Assembly: GCA_963695415.1 (NCBI GenBank)
Contig: CAVOGL010000023.1
Location: forward strand, 248,001 to 312,000
Direction of reading: 5' to 3'
DNA length: 64,000 nt
Source of the DNA: CAVXWV01 sp963695415
GTDB lineage: Bacteria > Chloroflexota > Anaerolineae > Anaerolineales > UBA4823
The notes beneath the pieces are model-generated. The model worked only from the letters and a program-made list of their open reading frames with translations. It had not been told where the DNA came from and ran no database searches. The position numbers and the translations under genes are program-made. Shown piece by piece: positions 10,891 to 18,491 of the stretch (positions within the stretch are counted from its first letter, which is position 1; the number at the start of each line of letters is the position of its first letter).

Positions 10891-10963
10891 TTTGTTCTCT
10901 CTTCCTTGCAGTATTCAGAGACTCGATGAGCCAGCTTGCTGTCTGCAAATTGCTCCCGCGATT

Positions 10964-11003
10964 AGCAACATTGATAGAAATGTTGCTGCGAGATGCAGCA
11001 ACA
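10964..11003 (-). promoter_or_regulatory. Two mutually exclusive inverted repeats in the dnaA leader
   Basis: Three arms on the + strand: AGCAACATT (10964-10972), AATGTTGCTGC (10979-10989) and GCAGCAACA (10995-11003). The middle arm can pair perfectly over 9 bp with either neighbour, giving two alternative hairpins with 6-nt and 5-nt loops. They lie 74-113 bp upstream of the dnaA ATG and would be in its 5' leader if transcription starts further up. Either an attenuator-like RNA switch or a compound protein-binding site. Confidence 0.5.
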
Positions 11004-11230
11004 GCGGAAAGCAAGAATATGGTATGTTTTGGGTTCTCGCCCTTCTTTGAAATCCGGTGATAGGTTCCTTCCCCTGTGTGTATCAACCAGCCAATCACGG
11101 ATGAGCGAATTGTCTTTTAGAAGAACTGCATGGTGTGATGTGAGTAGCTGCAGCCTCCTGGGTCTTGATCTACAAGGATTTTAGCAGATAAACCTTACCC
11201 AAGGCAATACCAAAAATGATGAGAAGTCTA

Positions 11231-11247
11231 AAAGTTTTTAAAACTTT
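11231..11247. repeat. AT-rich near-palindrome
   Basis: AAAGTTTT-T-AAAACTTT: 8-bp arms around a single base, inside the most AT-rich part of the dnaA-dnaK gap. It may be part of an unwinding element or a protein-binding site; no closer assignment is possible. Confidence 0.5.
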
Positions 11248-11406
11248 AAGATTGTTAAATGTTAAAAAATAGATCATATTGTCTAATTGTTAAAAAATTC
11301 GCCATGGATTTTGCCTGCCCCTAGATGGGGGTTGTGCAACCAACTGACCCCCATATCTGTGTAAGGAAGCATAAATATTACACTTAGTCCCATATGTGGG
11401 GTTCTT

Positions 11407-11422
11407 AATGTTAAAGAATTCA
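11407..11422 (+). repeat. 16-bp direct repeat, copy 1 (dnaA-dnaK gap)
   Basis: AATGTTAAAGAATTCA, repeated exactly at 11511-11526, 104 bp downstream. Related shorter forms are ATTGTTAAAAAATTC at 11286-11300 and TGTTAAAAAAT at 11260-11270. Four related words in 270 bp is more than expected by chance in this otherwise GC-richer sequence and suggests iterated protein-binding sites. Confidence 0.6.
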
Positions 11423-11510
11423 AAACTCGAGAAGCCTGCTGCAAGGTGACTCCTGCGTTCGATTCTGGCGGTTCATTTTTTGAATGTTCTTAGAATCGAT
11501 GTTTTCTTGT

Positions 11511-11526
11511 AATGTTAAAGAATTCA
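11511..11526 (+). repeat. 16-bp direct repeat, copy 2 (dnaA-dnaK gap)
   Basis: Second exact copy of AATGTTAAAGAATTCA, about 170 bp upstream of the dnaK start. See copy 1. Confidence 0.6.
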
Positions 11527-11586
11527 GACCGAAAAAGTGAGATCGCGGAGGCAGCAGGCAGTGTTCCAACTGTCAGAGTTTGAGCT

Positions 11587-11603
11587 CTGCCAGGCACTGG
11601 CAG
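11587..11603. repeat. Inverted repeat CTGCCA-N5-TGGCAG upstream of dnaK
   Basis: Perfect 6-bp arms with a 5-bp spacer about 95 bp before the dnaK start. There is no T-run, so it is not a terminator; it could be an operator half-site pair. It does not match the CIRCE element. Confidence 0.35.
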
Positions 11604-11641
11604 GGAATTGATAAATTTCCAACATTCCGTTAACGAGATTC

Positions 11642-11684
11642 TTGCACTGAAGCGTTATGCTTTTATCCAATAGTAATGGATAAA
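11642..11684 (+). promoter_or_regulatory. Possible dnaK promoter and overlapping TTTATCCA inverted repeat
   Basis: TTGCAC (11642-11647) and TATCCA (11664-11669) with a 16-bp spacer make a weak sigma70-type candidate. Overlapping it, TTTATCCA (11662-11669) and TGGATAAA (11677-11684) form an 8-bp inverted repeat with a 7-bp spacer that ends in the dnaK ribosome binding site. Each arm contains TTATCCA, the first seven bases of the DnaA box. This could be a DnaA-type site or a hairpin masking the ribosome binding site. Confidence 0.35.
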
Positions 11685-11696
11685 GGAGAATTGAAA

Positions 11697-13640
11697 ATGT
11701 CGAAAATTATTGGAATTGATTTAGGTACGACCAACAGTGTGGTTGCTGTAATTGAAGGCGGCGATCCGACTGTCATCTCAACGGCTGAAGGTCCACGTTT
11801 ACTACCTTCTGTGGTGGGATTTAATAAGAATAATGAGCGCCTGGTTGGGCAGACTGCAAAACGACAGGCGGTGGTCAACCCGGAGAATACCATTTATTCG
11901 ATCAAGCGCTTCATGGGGCGAAAGTACGATGAAGTGGAAACGGAACGGAAGATGATTTCATACCAGGTAATTGAAGGACCTGCCGGAGATGCGCGCGTCC
12001 GTATCCCCATGAATAACCGGGAATACAGCCCTCAGGAGATCTCAGCAATGATCCTGACCAAGCTGAAAAATGATGCAGAAGCATACCTGGGTGAACCCGT
12101 CAGCAAGGCGGTAATCACGGTGCCGGCTCATTTTAATGACAGCCAGCGCCAGGCGACCAAGGATGCCGGTAAAATCGCCGGTCTGGAAGTTTTGAGGATC
12201 ATCAACGAGCCGACAGCCGCAGCTTTAGCCTATGGCCTGGATAAGAAAGAAAATGAAACGATCCTGGTCTTCGACCTGGGTGGAGGCACTTTCGACGTCA
12301 GCGTGCTTGAGGTTGGTGATGGTGTGATCGAAGTAAAAGCCACGAACGGCGACACCCACCTGGGCGGTGATGATTGGGATCAGGAGATCGTGAATTGGGC
12401 TGCGGAGGAATTCCAGCGAGATAATGGTATTGACTTGAGGAATGACCGCCAGGCGCTCCAACGCCTGCGCGAAGCTGCGGAAAAGGCCAAGATCGAGCTT
12501 TCAAGCGTGCTTGAATCGGAAATTTCACTGCCCTACATCACTGCAGATGCAAATGGACCGAAGCATCTCCAGCTCAAACTCACCCGCTCGAAATTCGAAC
12601 AACTGACCCGGCACCTGGTTGACCGGCTGCAAGGACCGTTCACTGCTGCGCTGAAAGACGCCTCTATGAAATCCGATAAGATCGATGAGGTCGTGTTGGT
12701 TGGAGGCGCCACGAGAATGCCAATGGTGCAAGACCTGGTGCGCTCCCTTACCCAGAAGGAACCGCATAAAGGCGTCAATCCGGATGAGGTGGTTGCTGTT
12801 GGTGCCGCCATCCAGGCAGGCGTTATGGGAGGTGAAGTCAAGGATGTGCTGTTGTTGGACGTCACACCTCTTTCCCTCGGTTTGGAAACCCTGGGTGGTG
12901 TGATGACCCGGCTGATTGAGCGCAACACCACCATCCCGGTGCGCAAGACCGAAACTTTCTCAACGGCTGAAGACAACCAGACCGCTGTTGACGTGCATGT
13001 TCTCCAGGGCGAGCGTCCTATGGCGCCCGATAACATGAGCCTGGGCAGGTTCCGGTTGGAAGGTATTCCGATGGCTGCTCGAGGCATCCCACAGATCGAA
13101 GTGACTTTCGATATTGATGCCAATGGGATCATCAACGTGACCGCACGCGACAAAGCCACGGGCAAGGAACAGAAAGTCACCATCACTGCCTCGACCAACC
13201 TGAGTAAAAGTGACATTGACCGTATGGTCCAGCAAGCGCGCGAACATGAGGTGGAGGACCGCCAGCACCGGGAACTGGTTGAAGTGCGAAACACCGCCGA
13301 TTCTCTGGCTTACCAGACTGAGAAAACGCTTACGGAGTTGGGTGACCGCGTCCCGGATGCAGAACGCACCAATATCCAGTCTAAGGTGGATGAACTGCGC
13401 GAAGTAATGAAGTCTGAGGACGCTGATAGAATCAAGCGATTGAATGATGAACTGCAGAATGCATTACACGCCCTCAGCCAGCAAGTGTACGCTGGTCAAC
13501 AGGCGTCTGGGGTGTCGGACTTCCCCAATTACGGAAATGCCGGTGGACAAGCGCCGAAAAACGGCAACGGCAGCCAACCGGACAGCGATGGCGGTCCGGA
13601 AGAAGGTGAAGTGATTGAAGGAGAATTCCGCGAGGCTTAA
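11697..13640 (+). CDS. dnaK: Molecular chaperone DnaK (Hsp70)
   Basis: Hsp70 chaperone of about 647 aa. Start set at ATG 11697 ('MSKIIGIDLGTTNSVV') because an AAAGGAGAA ribosome binding site lies 8 bp upstream; the in-frame ATG at 11676 would place that site inside the gene. The ATPase domain has phosphate-1 'GIDLGTTNS', phosphate-2 'LVFDLGGGTFDVSVL' and 'VVLVGGATRMPMV'. The linker 'DVLLLDVTPLSLGLETLGG' leads into the substrate-binding domain, lid and an acidic Gly/Asn-rich tail ending 'VIEGEFREA'. It folds and protects client proteins with DnaJ and GrpE, neither of which is adjacent. Single-gene unit closed by a strong terminator. Confidence 0.97.
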   Translation: MSKIIGIDLGTTNSVVAVIEGGDPTVISTAEGPRLLPSVVGFNKNNERLVGQTAKRQAVVNPENTIYSIKRFMGRKYDEVETERKMISYQVIEGPAGDARVRIPMNNREYSPQEISAMILTKLKNDAEAYLGEPVSKAVITVPAHFNDSQRQATKDAGKIAGLEVLRIINEPTAAALAYGLDKKENETILVFDLGGGTFDVSVLEVGDGVIEVKATNGDTHLGGDDWDQEIVNWAAEEFQRDNGIDLRNDRQALQRLREAAEKAKIELSSVLESEISLPYITADANGPKHLQLKLTRSKFEQLTRHLVDRLQGPFTAALKDASMKSDKIDEVVLVGGATRMPMVQDLVRSLTQKEPHKGVNPDEVVAVGAAIQAGVMGGEVKDVLLLDVTPLSLGLETLGGVMTRLIERNTTIPVRKTETFSTAEDNQTAVDVHVLQGERPMAPDNMSLGRFRLEGIPMAARGIPQIEVTFDIDANGIINVTARDKATGKEQKVTITASTNLSKSDIDRMVQQAREHEVEDRQHRELVEVRNTADSLAYQTEKTLTELGDRVPDAERTNIQSKVDELREVMKSEDADRIKRLNDELQNALHALSQQVYAGQQASGVSDFPNYGNAGGQAPKNGNGSQPDSDGGPEEGEVIEGEFREA

Positions 13641-13660
13641 AAATTAGCCCTGTGATCAGC

Positions 13661-13706
13661 GGCTGTCCTGGATGTTTGAACATCCAGGACAGCCTTTTTT
13701 CTTTTT
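13661..13706 (+). terminator. Strong Rho-independent terminator of dnaK
   Basis: Perfect 16-bp stem: GGCTGTCCTGGATGTT (13661-13676), 2-nt apical spacer, AACATCCAGGACAGCC (13679-13694), followed by TTTTTTCTTTTT. Placed 20 bp after the dnaK stop. Confidence 0.93.
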
Positions 13707-13774
13707 AATCCCCCACCTGGTAGTCATCACAGGTGTTTGTGTTAGAATTAATTCGTCAGGTTGAAATACATTCA

Positions 13775-14167
13775 ATGGAAAACGAATCCTCGCCTTCGAT
13801 ACTTTCCTTCCTCCCGGCATCGATTCTACTCGGCGCATTCGGATGGGCGGGAATTATCACCGTGGTGCTACTTACAACTCCCCAGGGGGGCACGCGCTGG
13901 GCATTTTTCTTTTTTGGAATCATTGCCATCACTGCGACTTTTTTACCTGTGATGGCTTATTTGAATTTGCGCTTCCCATCCGACCCACCGGTCTCCCATT
14001 GGGTGATTGTGCGCCAATCTCTTTGGATAGGGATCTATGTACCCACCCTTGCATGGCTGCAGATTGGGCGTGTACTCACGCTGCCGATGGCGCTGCTCTT
14101 TGCCGCTGGATTGATCCTGATCGAAGTATTGCTGCGTTTGCGCGAACGCAGCCAGTTTAAGTCCTAA
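13775..14167 (+). CDS. Four-TM membrane protein of unknown function
   Basis: 130-residue hydrophobic protein with four predicted membrane helices (about residues 10-32, 44-62, 78-98 and 100-118) and a basic C-terminus 'LRLRERSQFKS'. I chose ATG 13775 ('MENESSPSI') over the upstream in-frame GTG because the longer version adds no hydrophobic or conserved sequence; no strong ribosome binding site helps. It ends 9 bp before selA, so probably one operon. I do not recognise a function. Confidence 0.6.
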   Translation: MENESSPSILSFLPASILLGAFGWAGIITVVLLTTPQGGTRWAFFFFGIIAITATFLPVMAYLNLRFPSDPPVSHWVIVRQSLWIGIYVPTLAWLQIGRVLTLPMALLFAAGLILIEVLLRLRERSQFKS

Positions 14168-14176
14168 AAGCTGGCG

Positions 14177-15523
14177 ATGACTGATCTGCGATCACTGCCC
14201 TCAGTGGACCGGCTTCTGCAATCCAGTGAAGTGGCTGGGTGGATTGAAGACTTTGGGCGTCCACTGGTTGTGGAAGCGGTCAGGGAAACCCTGGAGCGTG
14301 CCCGCCGCCAGTACAAAGAAACGGGGAGCGTGCCCGGAGAAAGGGAACTGCTCCTGCTGGCGCGCGACAGGCTGGATGAGTGGACTGCGCCAACTTTACA
14401 ACCGGTGATTAATGCCACCGGCGTGATCCTGCATACAAACCTCGGTCGTTCACCGCTCAGCCTGGATGCGCTTGCTGCTGTCCAGGCAGCTTCCCTGGAA
14501 TTTTCGAACCTGGAATACGACCTGGGAAAAGGGGCGCGCGGTTCGCGGCTTGTGCATGCAGAGGAACTGCTGAAAAGGCTGACCGGCGCGCAGGCGTCTA
14601 TGGTGGTCAACAACAACGCTGCTGCCGTGCTTCTGGGAATCACAGCTCTTGCCCGGCGCAGGGCGGTGGTGATTGCACGAAGCCAGCTTGTCGAAATTGG
14701 CGGGGGGTTCCGCGTACCGGATGTGATGAAGCAGTCGGGTGCGCGCCTCGTTGAGATCGGCACCACTAACCGCGTGCACGTGAGTGATTATGAGGATTCT
14801 CTGGAGCAGAAACCTGCCCTGTTCCTGCGCGCTCATCGTTCCAATTTCACCATCCTGGGGTTCACAAGTGAACCCAGCCTGGCAGAGATGGTTGATGTTG
14901 CCCATGGTGCCGGCATACCTGTCCTGGATGACCTGGGGTCGGGAACCCTGCTGGATACTGCACATTATGGGTTGAGCCATGAACCTACGGTGCAAGAATC
15001 GCTGGCAGCGGGGGTGGACCTGGTCTGTTTTTCCGGTGATAAGCTGCTGGGAGGTCCGCAGGCTGGCATCCTGGTAGGCAGCGAATTGATCCTCAAGAAA
15101 CTCAAAAAGCACCCTTTGGCGAGGGCTATCCGTGCCGATAAGCTTTGCCTGGCGGCGCTCTCAGCCACGCTGCTGCATTATTTGAAAGATGAGGCAGAGC
15201 GAAAGATACCGATATGGCAGATGATCTCTGCGCCGGCAGAATCCATCCGTGAGCGAGCTGAGCATTGGGAGAAGAAGTTGGGCATGGGCGAGGTGGTGCC
15301 TGGAGAATCGACCGTGGGAGGCGGCAGCCTGCCAGGTGAGACCCTGCCAACATATTTATTGGCGATCAATTCACCATCGCCGAACCGCTTGCTGGAACAG
15401 CTGCGGAATTCGCAGAAGCCGATCATTGCCCGTCTGCAAGACGACCGCCTGGTCCTTGACCCCCGCACCGTCCTCCCTCACCAGGAAGGGGTATTGATTG
15501 AAAGTTTGAAGAGTGTTATTTAA
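14177..15523 (+). CDS. selA: L-seryl-tRNA(Sec) selenium transferase SelA
   Basis: 448-residue PLP enzyme that turns Ser-tRNA(Sec) into Sec-tRNA(Sec) using selenophosphate. N-terminal domain 'LPSVDRLLQS', then 'INATGVILHTNLGRSPLS' (family signature) and the PLP-lysine motif 'CFSGDKLLGGPQAG'; C-terminal 'LVLDPRTVLPHQEGVLIESL'. The length is normal. Its stop codon TAA shares its last two bases with the left end of the GxxExxY mini-element, so the element sits directly against the gene. Neither selB, selD nor tRNA-Sec is in the window. Presence implies selenoprotein synthesis. Confidence 0.95.
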   Translation: MTDLRSLPSVDRLLQSSEVAGWIEDFGRPLVVEAVRETLERARRQYKETGSVPGERELLLLARDRLDEWTAPTLQPVINATGVILHTNLGRSPLSLDALAAVQAASLEFSNLEYDLGKGARGSRLVHAEELLKRLTGAQASMVVNNNAAAVLLGITALARRRAVVIARSQLVEIGGGFRVPDVMKQSGARLVEIGTTNRVHVSDYEDSLEQKPALFLRAHRSNFTILGFTSEPSLAEMVDVAHGAGIPVLDDLGSGTLLDTAHYGLSHEPTVQESLAAGVDLVCFSGDKLLGGPQAGILVGSELILKKLKKHPLARAIRADKLCLAALSATLLHYLKDEAERKIPIWQMISAPAESIRERAEHWEKKLGMGEVVPGESTVGGGSLPGETLPTYLLAINSPSPNRLLEQLRNSQKPIIARLQDDRLVLDPRTVLPHQEGVLIESLKSVI

Positions 15524-16013
15524 CGCGGATTACGCGGATGATGGGATTTCGCGGATTGGGATTGAAAGGGAACTGATTAATTTGTGAATCAAAAACTGGT
15601 CGAAGAAGATCTATCATACAAGATCATACAAGCCGCGTTTGAAGTCCACAATAATTTAGGACCAGGATTCCTCGAGTCGATATATGAGCAGGCAATGATT
15701 ATCGAGTTGAAGAATAACGGGCTGGATGTTGAGGCGCAGAAATCCGTTGATGTGTTTTATAAGGAGTATAAAATTGGTCACCACATCATCGACATTGTAG
15801 TGAATAATAAAGTGATCGTCGAGTTGAAAGCTTTGTCCGGATTAGCGCCTATTCACAAGCAGCAAACCTTATCCTATCTGATGGCAACCAATATGCCGCT
15901 TGCATTATTACTAAATTTTGGAAGTCCAAGTGTAGAAATCGCCCGGATTGTCAACACAAAGCTTCATCATAATAATAAATCCGTGAAATCCATTCATCTG
16001 CGAAATCCGCGTT
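15522..16013. mobile_element. GxxExxY mini-element with terminal inverted repeats
   Basis: A ~490-bp unit bounded by ~36-bp imperfect inverted repeats. Left end 15522-15557 begins AACGCGGATTACGCGGATGA; the right end 15978-16013, read in reverse, begins AACGCGGATTTCGCAGATGA. Both continue with TGG, ATTTC and CGGATT. It contains a single gene, whose last codons lie in the right repeat. A degenerate left end recurs at about 18400. There is no transposase, so it would be mobilised in trans or be an unclassified element. No target duplication was identified. Confidence 0.65.
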
Positions 16014-16015
16014 GA
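15584..16015 (+). CDS. GxxExxY family protein (PD-(D/E)XK nuclease fold)
   Basis: 143-residue GxxExxY protein. The name-giving motif is 'GPGFLESIYEQAM' at about residue 26; the nuclease-like core is 'HIIDIVVNNKVIVELKAL' with Asp, Glu and Lys spaced as in PD-(D/E)XK enzymes, followed by 'HKQQTLSYLMATNMPLALLLNFG'. Biochemical role unknown. The GTG start is preceded by AAAGGGA in the left repeat. The last residues ('SIHLRNPR') are encoded by the right inverted repeat, so gene and element are one unit. The gene has lower GC than its neighbours, which fits transfer. Confidence 0.85.
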   Translation: MNQKLVEEDLSYKIIQAAFEVHNNLGPGFLESIYEQAMIIELKNNGLDVEAQKSVDVFYKEYKIGHHIIDIVVNNKVIVELKALSGLAPIHKQQTLSYLMATNMPLALLLNFGSPSVEIARIVNTKLHHNNKSVKSIHLRNPR

Positions 16016-16033
16016 AAATCGAGTGAGGTATAT

Positions 16034-17272
16034 ATGAAATCTGATATTGATAGATTGATGCAAGAGAGGAATATCGATGCCATACTGGTTACAGGACCGG
16101 GACAGCATAACCCGGCAATGGTTTACCTGACCGGAGGCGCCCACCTGACCAACGCGGACCTGATTAAAAAGCGCGGTGAACCCGCAGTACTGTTCTGCTA
16201 CCCCATGGAGCGCGAAGAAGCGGCGGCTACCGGACTGGAAACACGCAACCTTGGCGCCTACCCTCTCCAGGAGCTGCTCAAGCAGCATCAGGGCGACTTG
16301 CTCCAGGCTACCATCGCCAGGTACCGCATGATGCTCGAAGAGCTGGGAATCCACTCAGGCAGGGTGGGTTTATATGGCAAGATCGACGCCGGTTACGCCC
16401 ATGCGGTTTTCTCCGGGCTGGAGCGAGCACTTCCCGGTCTGGAGATCGTTGGTGAGCCGGGCGATTCTCTCATCATCCAGGCGATGGCGACAAAGGATGC
16501 TGGCGAGGCGGAACGGATGCGCAGGATGGGTGCAGTGACCACCTCAGTCGTGGGTCAGGTTGCGGATTTCCTCTGCTCGCAAAGAGAGAAAGATGGTGTA
16601 CTGGTCAAAGCCGGAGGTGATCCGGTAACCATCGGGGAAGTGAAGCAGAAAATCAACCTCTGGCTGGCGGAACGCGGCGCAGACAACCCGAATGGGAGCA
16701 TTTTCGCCATCGGCAGGGATGCGGGCATTCCGCACAGCAGCGGGAAGGCGGGCGACCTGCTGCGCACCGGGGAGACAATTGTCTTCGATATCTTCCCCTG
16801 CGAAACGGGAGGGGGATATTTCTATGACTTCACGCGCACCTGGTGTTTGGGATATGCGCCGGACGAGGTCCAGGCGCTTTATGAGGATGTGTATTATGCC
16901 TACCACCAGGTGATGGAAAAGCTCGAAGTGGGCGCTATGTTCAAAGCCTACCAGGAGCTGACCTGTGATATTTTCGAAGCCCGCGGGCACCCAACTGTGC
17001 GGGCGAACCCGAAAACCCAGGAAGGTTACGTGCACAGCGTGGGGCATGGTCTCGGACTGCACGTCCACGAGCGTCCGGTATCCGGGACAAATGCCACAGA
17101 CGCCGACCGCTTGAACCCGGGCGCTGTTGTAACCATCGAGCCAGGGCTTTATTACCCCGACCGGGGTATGGGCGTACGTTTGGAAGATACGGTATGGGTG
17201 AACCCGGAAGGTGGTTTCGAAATCCTGGCATCGTTTCCCCTGGACCTGGTTTTACCTGTAAAGAACACCTGA
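16034..17272 (+). CDS. M24 family metallopeptidase (Xaa-Pro aminopeptidase/prolidase type)
   Basis: 412-residue pita-bread-fold peptidase. An N-terminal creatinase-like domain (about 1-160) is followed by the catalytic domain. Metal ligands visible: Asp in 'IVFDIFPCE', Asp in 'YFYDFTRTW', His in 'SVGHGLGLHVHE', Glu in 'VVTIEPGLYYP' and Glu in 'GVRLEDTVWV'. It would cleave N-terminal residues before proline, or a dipeptide X-Pro, in the cytoplasm (no signal peptide). A GAGTGAGGT ribosome binding site precedes the ATG. It lies 13 bp before tsaD, probably co-transcribed. Exact specificity not determinable. Confidence 0.88.
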   Translation: MKSDIDRLMQERNIDAILVTGPGQHNPAMVYLTGGAHLTNADLIKKRGEPAVLFCYPMEREEAAATGLETRNLGAYPLQELLKQHQGDLLQATIARYRMMLEELGIHSGRVGLYGKIDAGYAHAVFSGLERALPGLEIVGEPGDSLIIQAMATKDAGEAERMRRMGAVTTSVVGQVADFLCSQREKDGVLVKAGGDPVTIGEVKQKINLWLAERGADNPNGSIFAIGRDAGIPHSSGKAGDLLRTGETIVFDIFPCETGGGYFYDFTRTWCLGYAPDEVQALYEDVYYAYHQVMEKLEVGAMFKAYQELTCDIFEARGHPTVRANPKTQEGYVHSVGHGLGLHVHERPVSGTNATDADRLNPGAVVTIEPGLYYPDRGMGVRLEDTVWVNPEGGFEILASFPLDLVLPVKNT

Positions 17273-17285
17273 GTGAGGTGCAGCG

Positions 17286-18365
17286 ATGAGCCTGGTCGAT
17301 CCTGAAAATTACCCATATGCGCGAATTTTAGGCATAGAATCCTCCTGCGATGAAACGGCAGCGGCTGTCATCGAGAATGGGCGTATGGTGTTATCCAACG
17401 TGGTCGCTTCTCAGGCTGAAATCCATGCCAAATACGGCGGGGTTTTTCCTGAGGTGGCATCTCGACAGCACATCCTCACGATTTACACGATCATTGATGA
17501 GGCGATGAAATCATCTCATCTGGAATTTGGGGACCTCGATGCAATCGCTGTAACCCAGGGACCGGGATTGCCGGGATCGCTGGTGGTTGGCATCAATGCT
17601 GCCAAGGGGATTTCGATGGCAAGCGGCAAACCTCTGATTGGCATTAACCACCTTGAAGCGCATATCTATTCCGCCTGGCTGCACTGGCCGCCGAAGCTTG
17701 TTGTCGACCCCGATGAGGCCAAACCGGAGCCAAAGTTCCCCCTGGTCGTGCTGATTGTGTCCGGCGGGCATACCGAGTTGGTATTGATGCGCGACCATTT
17801 ACATTATGAACGTCTGGGAGGAACTCGCGATGATGCCGCGGGTGAAGCCTTCGACAAGGTTGCGCGCTTGTTGGAGTTGGGCTATCCCGGTGGACCGGCG
17901 GTGCAGAAATCTGCCCATAACGGCAATCCGAGGGCGTTCAAATTTCCACGCGCCTGGCTGGAAGACCCCTGGGATTTTTCGTTCAGCGGCTTAAAGACTG
18001 CAGTTTTACGCCAGGTGGAGCAGCTCAAGGCGAGCAGCGGCTCCTTCTTTCCTTTGCTGCCAGTAGCTGACCTGGCGGCAAGCTTCCAGGATGCCGTGGT
18101 TGATGTGCTGGTGGGGAAAACACTTCAGGCAGCGCGCCAGTACGAAGCGGCAGAGATCCTGGTGGCTGGTGGGGTGTCTGCCAATGAGGCGCTGCGCACC
18201 GCATTCGCTGCCCAGGAGGAATTCTGCGTGCACATCCCTCCTCTTGCTCTCTGCACAGACAACGCAGCCATGATCGCCGCTGCGGGTTACTTCCGTTATA
18301 TCAACGGGCAGCGCGACGCGTTGAATATGGATGTGCGTCCGAACTGGCCTTTGTCTGAGCTGTGA
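17286..18365 (+). CDS. tsaD: tRNA N6-adenosine threonylcarbamoyltransferase TsaD
   Basis: 359-residue ASKHA-fold enzyme that transfers threonylcarbamoyl to A37 of ANN-decoding tRNAs. Seen: 'ILGIESSCDETAAAVIE' at the N-terminus, 'VTQGPGLPGSLVVGINAAKG', the metal-binding 'GINHLEAHIYSAW' (two His), 'LIVSGGHTELV', and 'ILVAGGVSANEALR' near the end with 'CTDNAAMIAAAGYFRY'. Length and motifs are normal. GAGG lies about 8 bp upstream of the start. Partner genes tsaB, tsaE and tsaC are not in the window. Confidence 0.96.
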   Translation: MSLVDPENYPYARILGIESSCDETAAAVIENGRMVLSNVVASQAEIHAKYGGVFPEVASRQHILTIYTIIDEAMKSSHLEFGDLDAIAVTQGPGLPGSLVVGINAAKGISMASGKPLIGINHLEAHIYSAWLHWPPKLVVDPDEAKPEPKFPLVVLIVSGGHTELVLMRDHLHYERLGGTRDDAAGEAFDKVARLLELGYPGGPAVQKSAHNGNPRAFKFPRAWLEDPWDFSFSGLKTAVLRQVEQLKASSGSFFPLLPVADLAASFQDAVVDVLVGKTLQAARQYEAAEILVAGGVSANEALRTAFAAQEEFCVHIPPLALCTDNAAMIAAAGYFRYINGQRDALNMDVRPNWPLSEL

Positions 18366-18399
18366 AGTTTTTTAACCCGAATTCGGCGAATGAAAGAAT

Positions 18400-18450
18400 A
18401 ACGCGGTTTACGCACATGGAAGTACGGCGCGGATTGTGAAAGGGAATTGC
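18400..18450 (+). repeat. Degenerate solo end of the GxxExxY mini-element
   Basis: The sequence from 18400 begins AACGCGGTTTACGC and contains GGCGCGGATTG and TGAAAGGGAATTG, in the same order as AACGCGGATTACGC, TCGCGGATTGGG and TGAAAGGGAACTG at 15522-15577. It follows the tsaD stop by 35 bp. No gene or right end accompanies it. Confidence 0.55.
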
Positions 18451-18491
18451 GTCATTTTCGCAGGGACATATAAATCAGGCAAGTTTGGCAC

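Larger units (their letters stand above)
10891..11696. other. AT-rich dnaA-dnaK intergenic region, candidate origin or regulatory region
   Basis: About 800 bp with no convincing gene between divergent dnaA and dnaK. The part at 11200-11300 is strongly AT-rich, like a DNA unwinding element. It holds repeated GTTAAA-type words, inverted repeats near dnaA, and only imperfect DnaA-box matches: TGTGTATCA at 11077-11085 (one mismatch to TGTGNATAA) and two TTATCCA cores at 11663-11683. A run of perfect DnaA boxes is not seen, so an origin is possible but unproven. Confidence 0.4.

Noticed and set aside
10891..11184. Small ORFs in the dnaA leader region
   Set aside because: They overlap the hairpin arms, have no ribosome binding site and resemble no protein; treated as chance.
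11400..11697. CIRCE operator before dnaK
   Set aside because: TTAGCACTC-N9-GAGTGCTAA is not present on either strand; the inverted repeats seen have other sequences.
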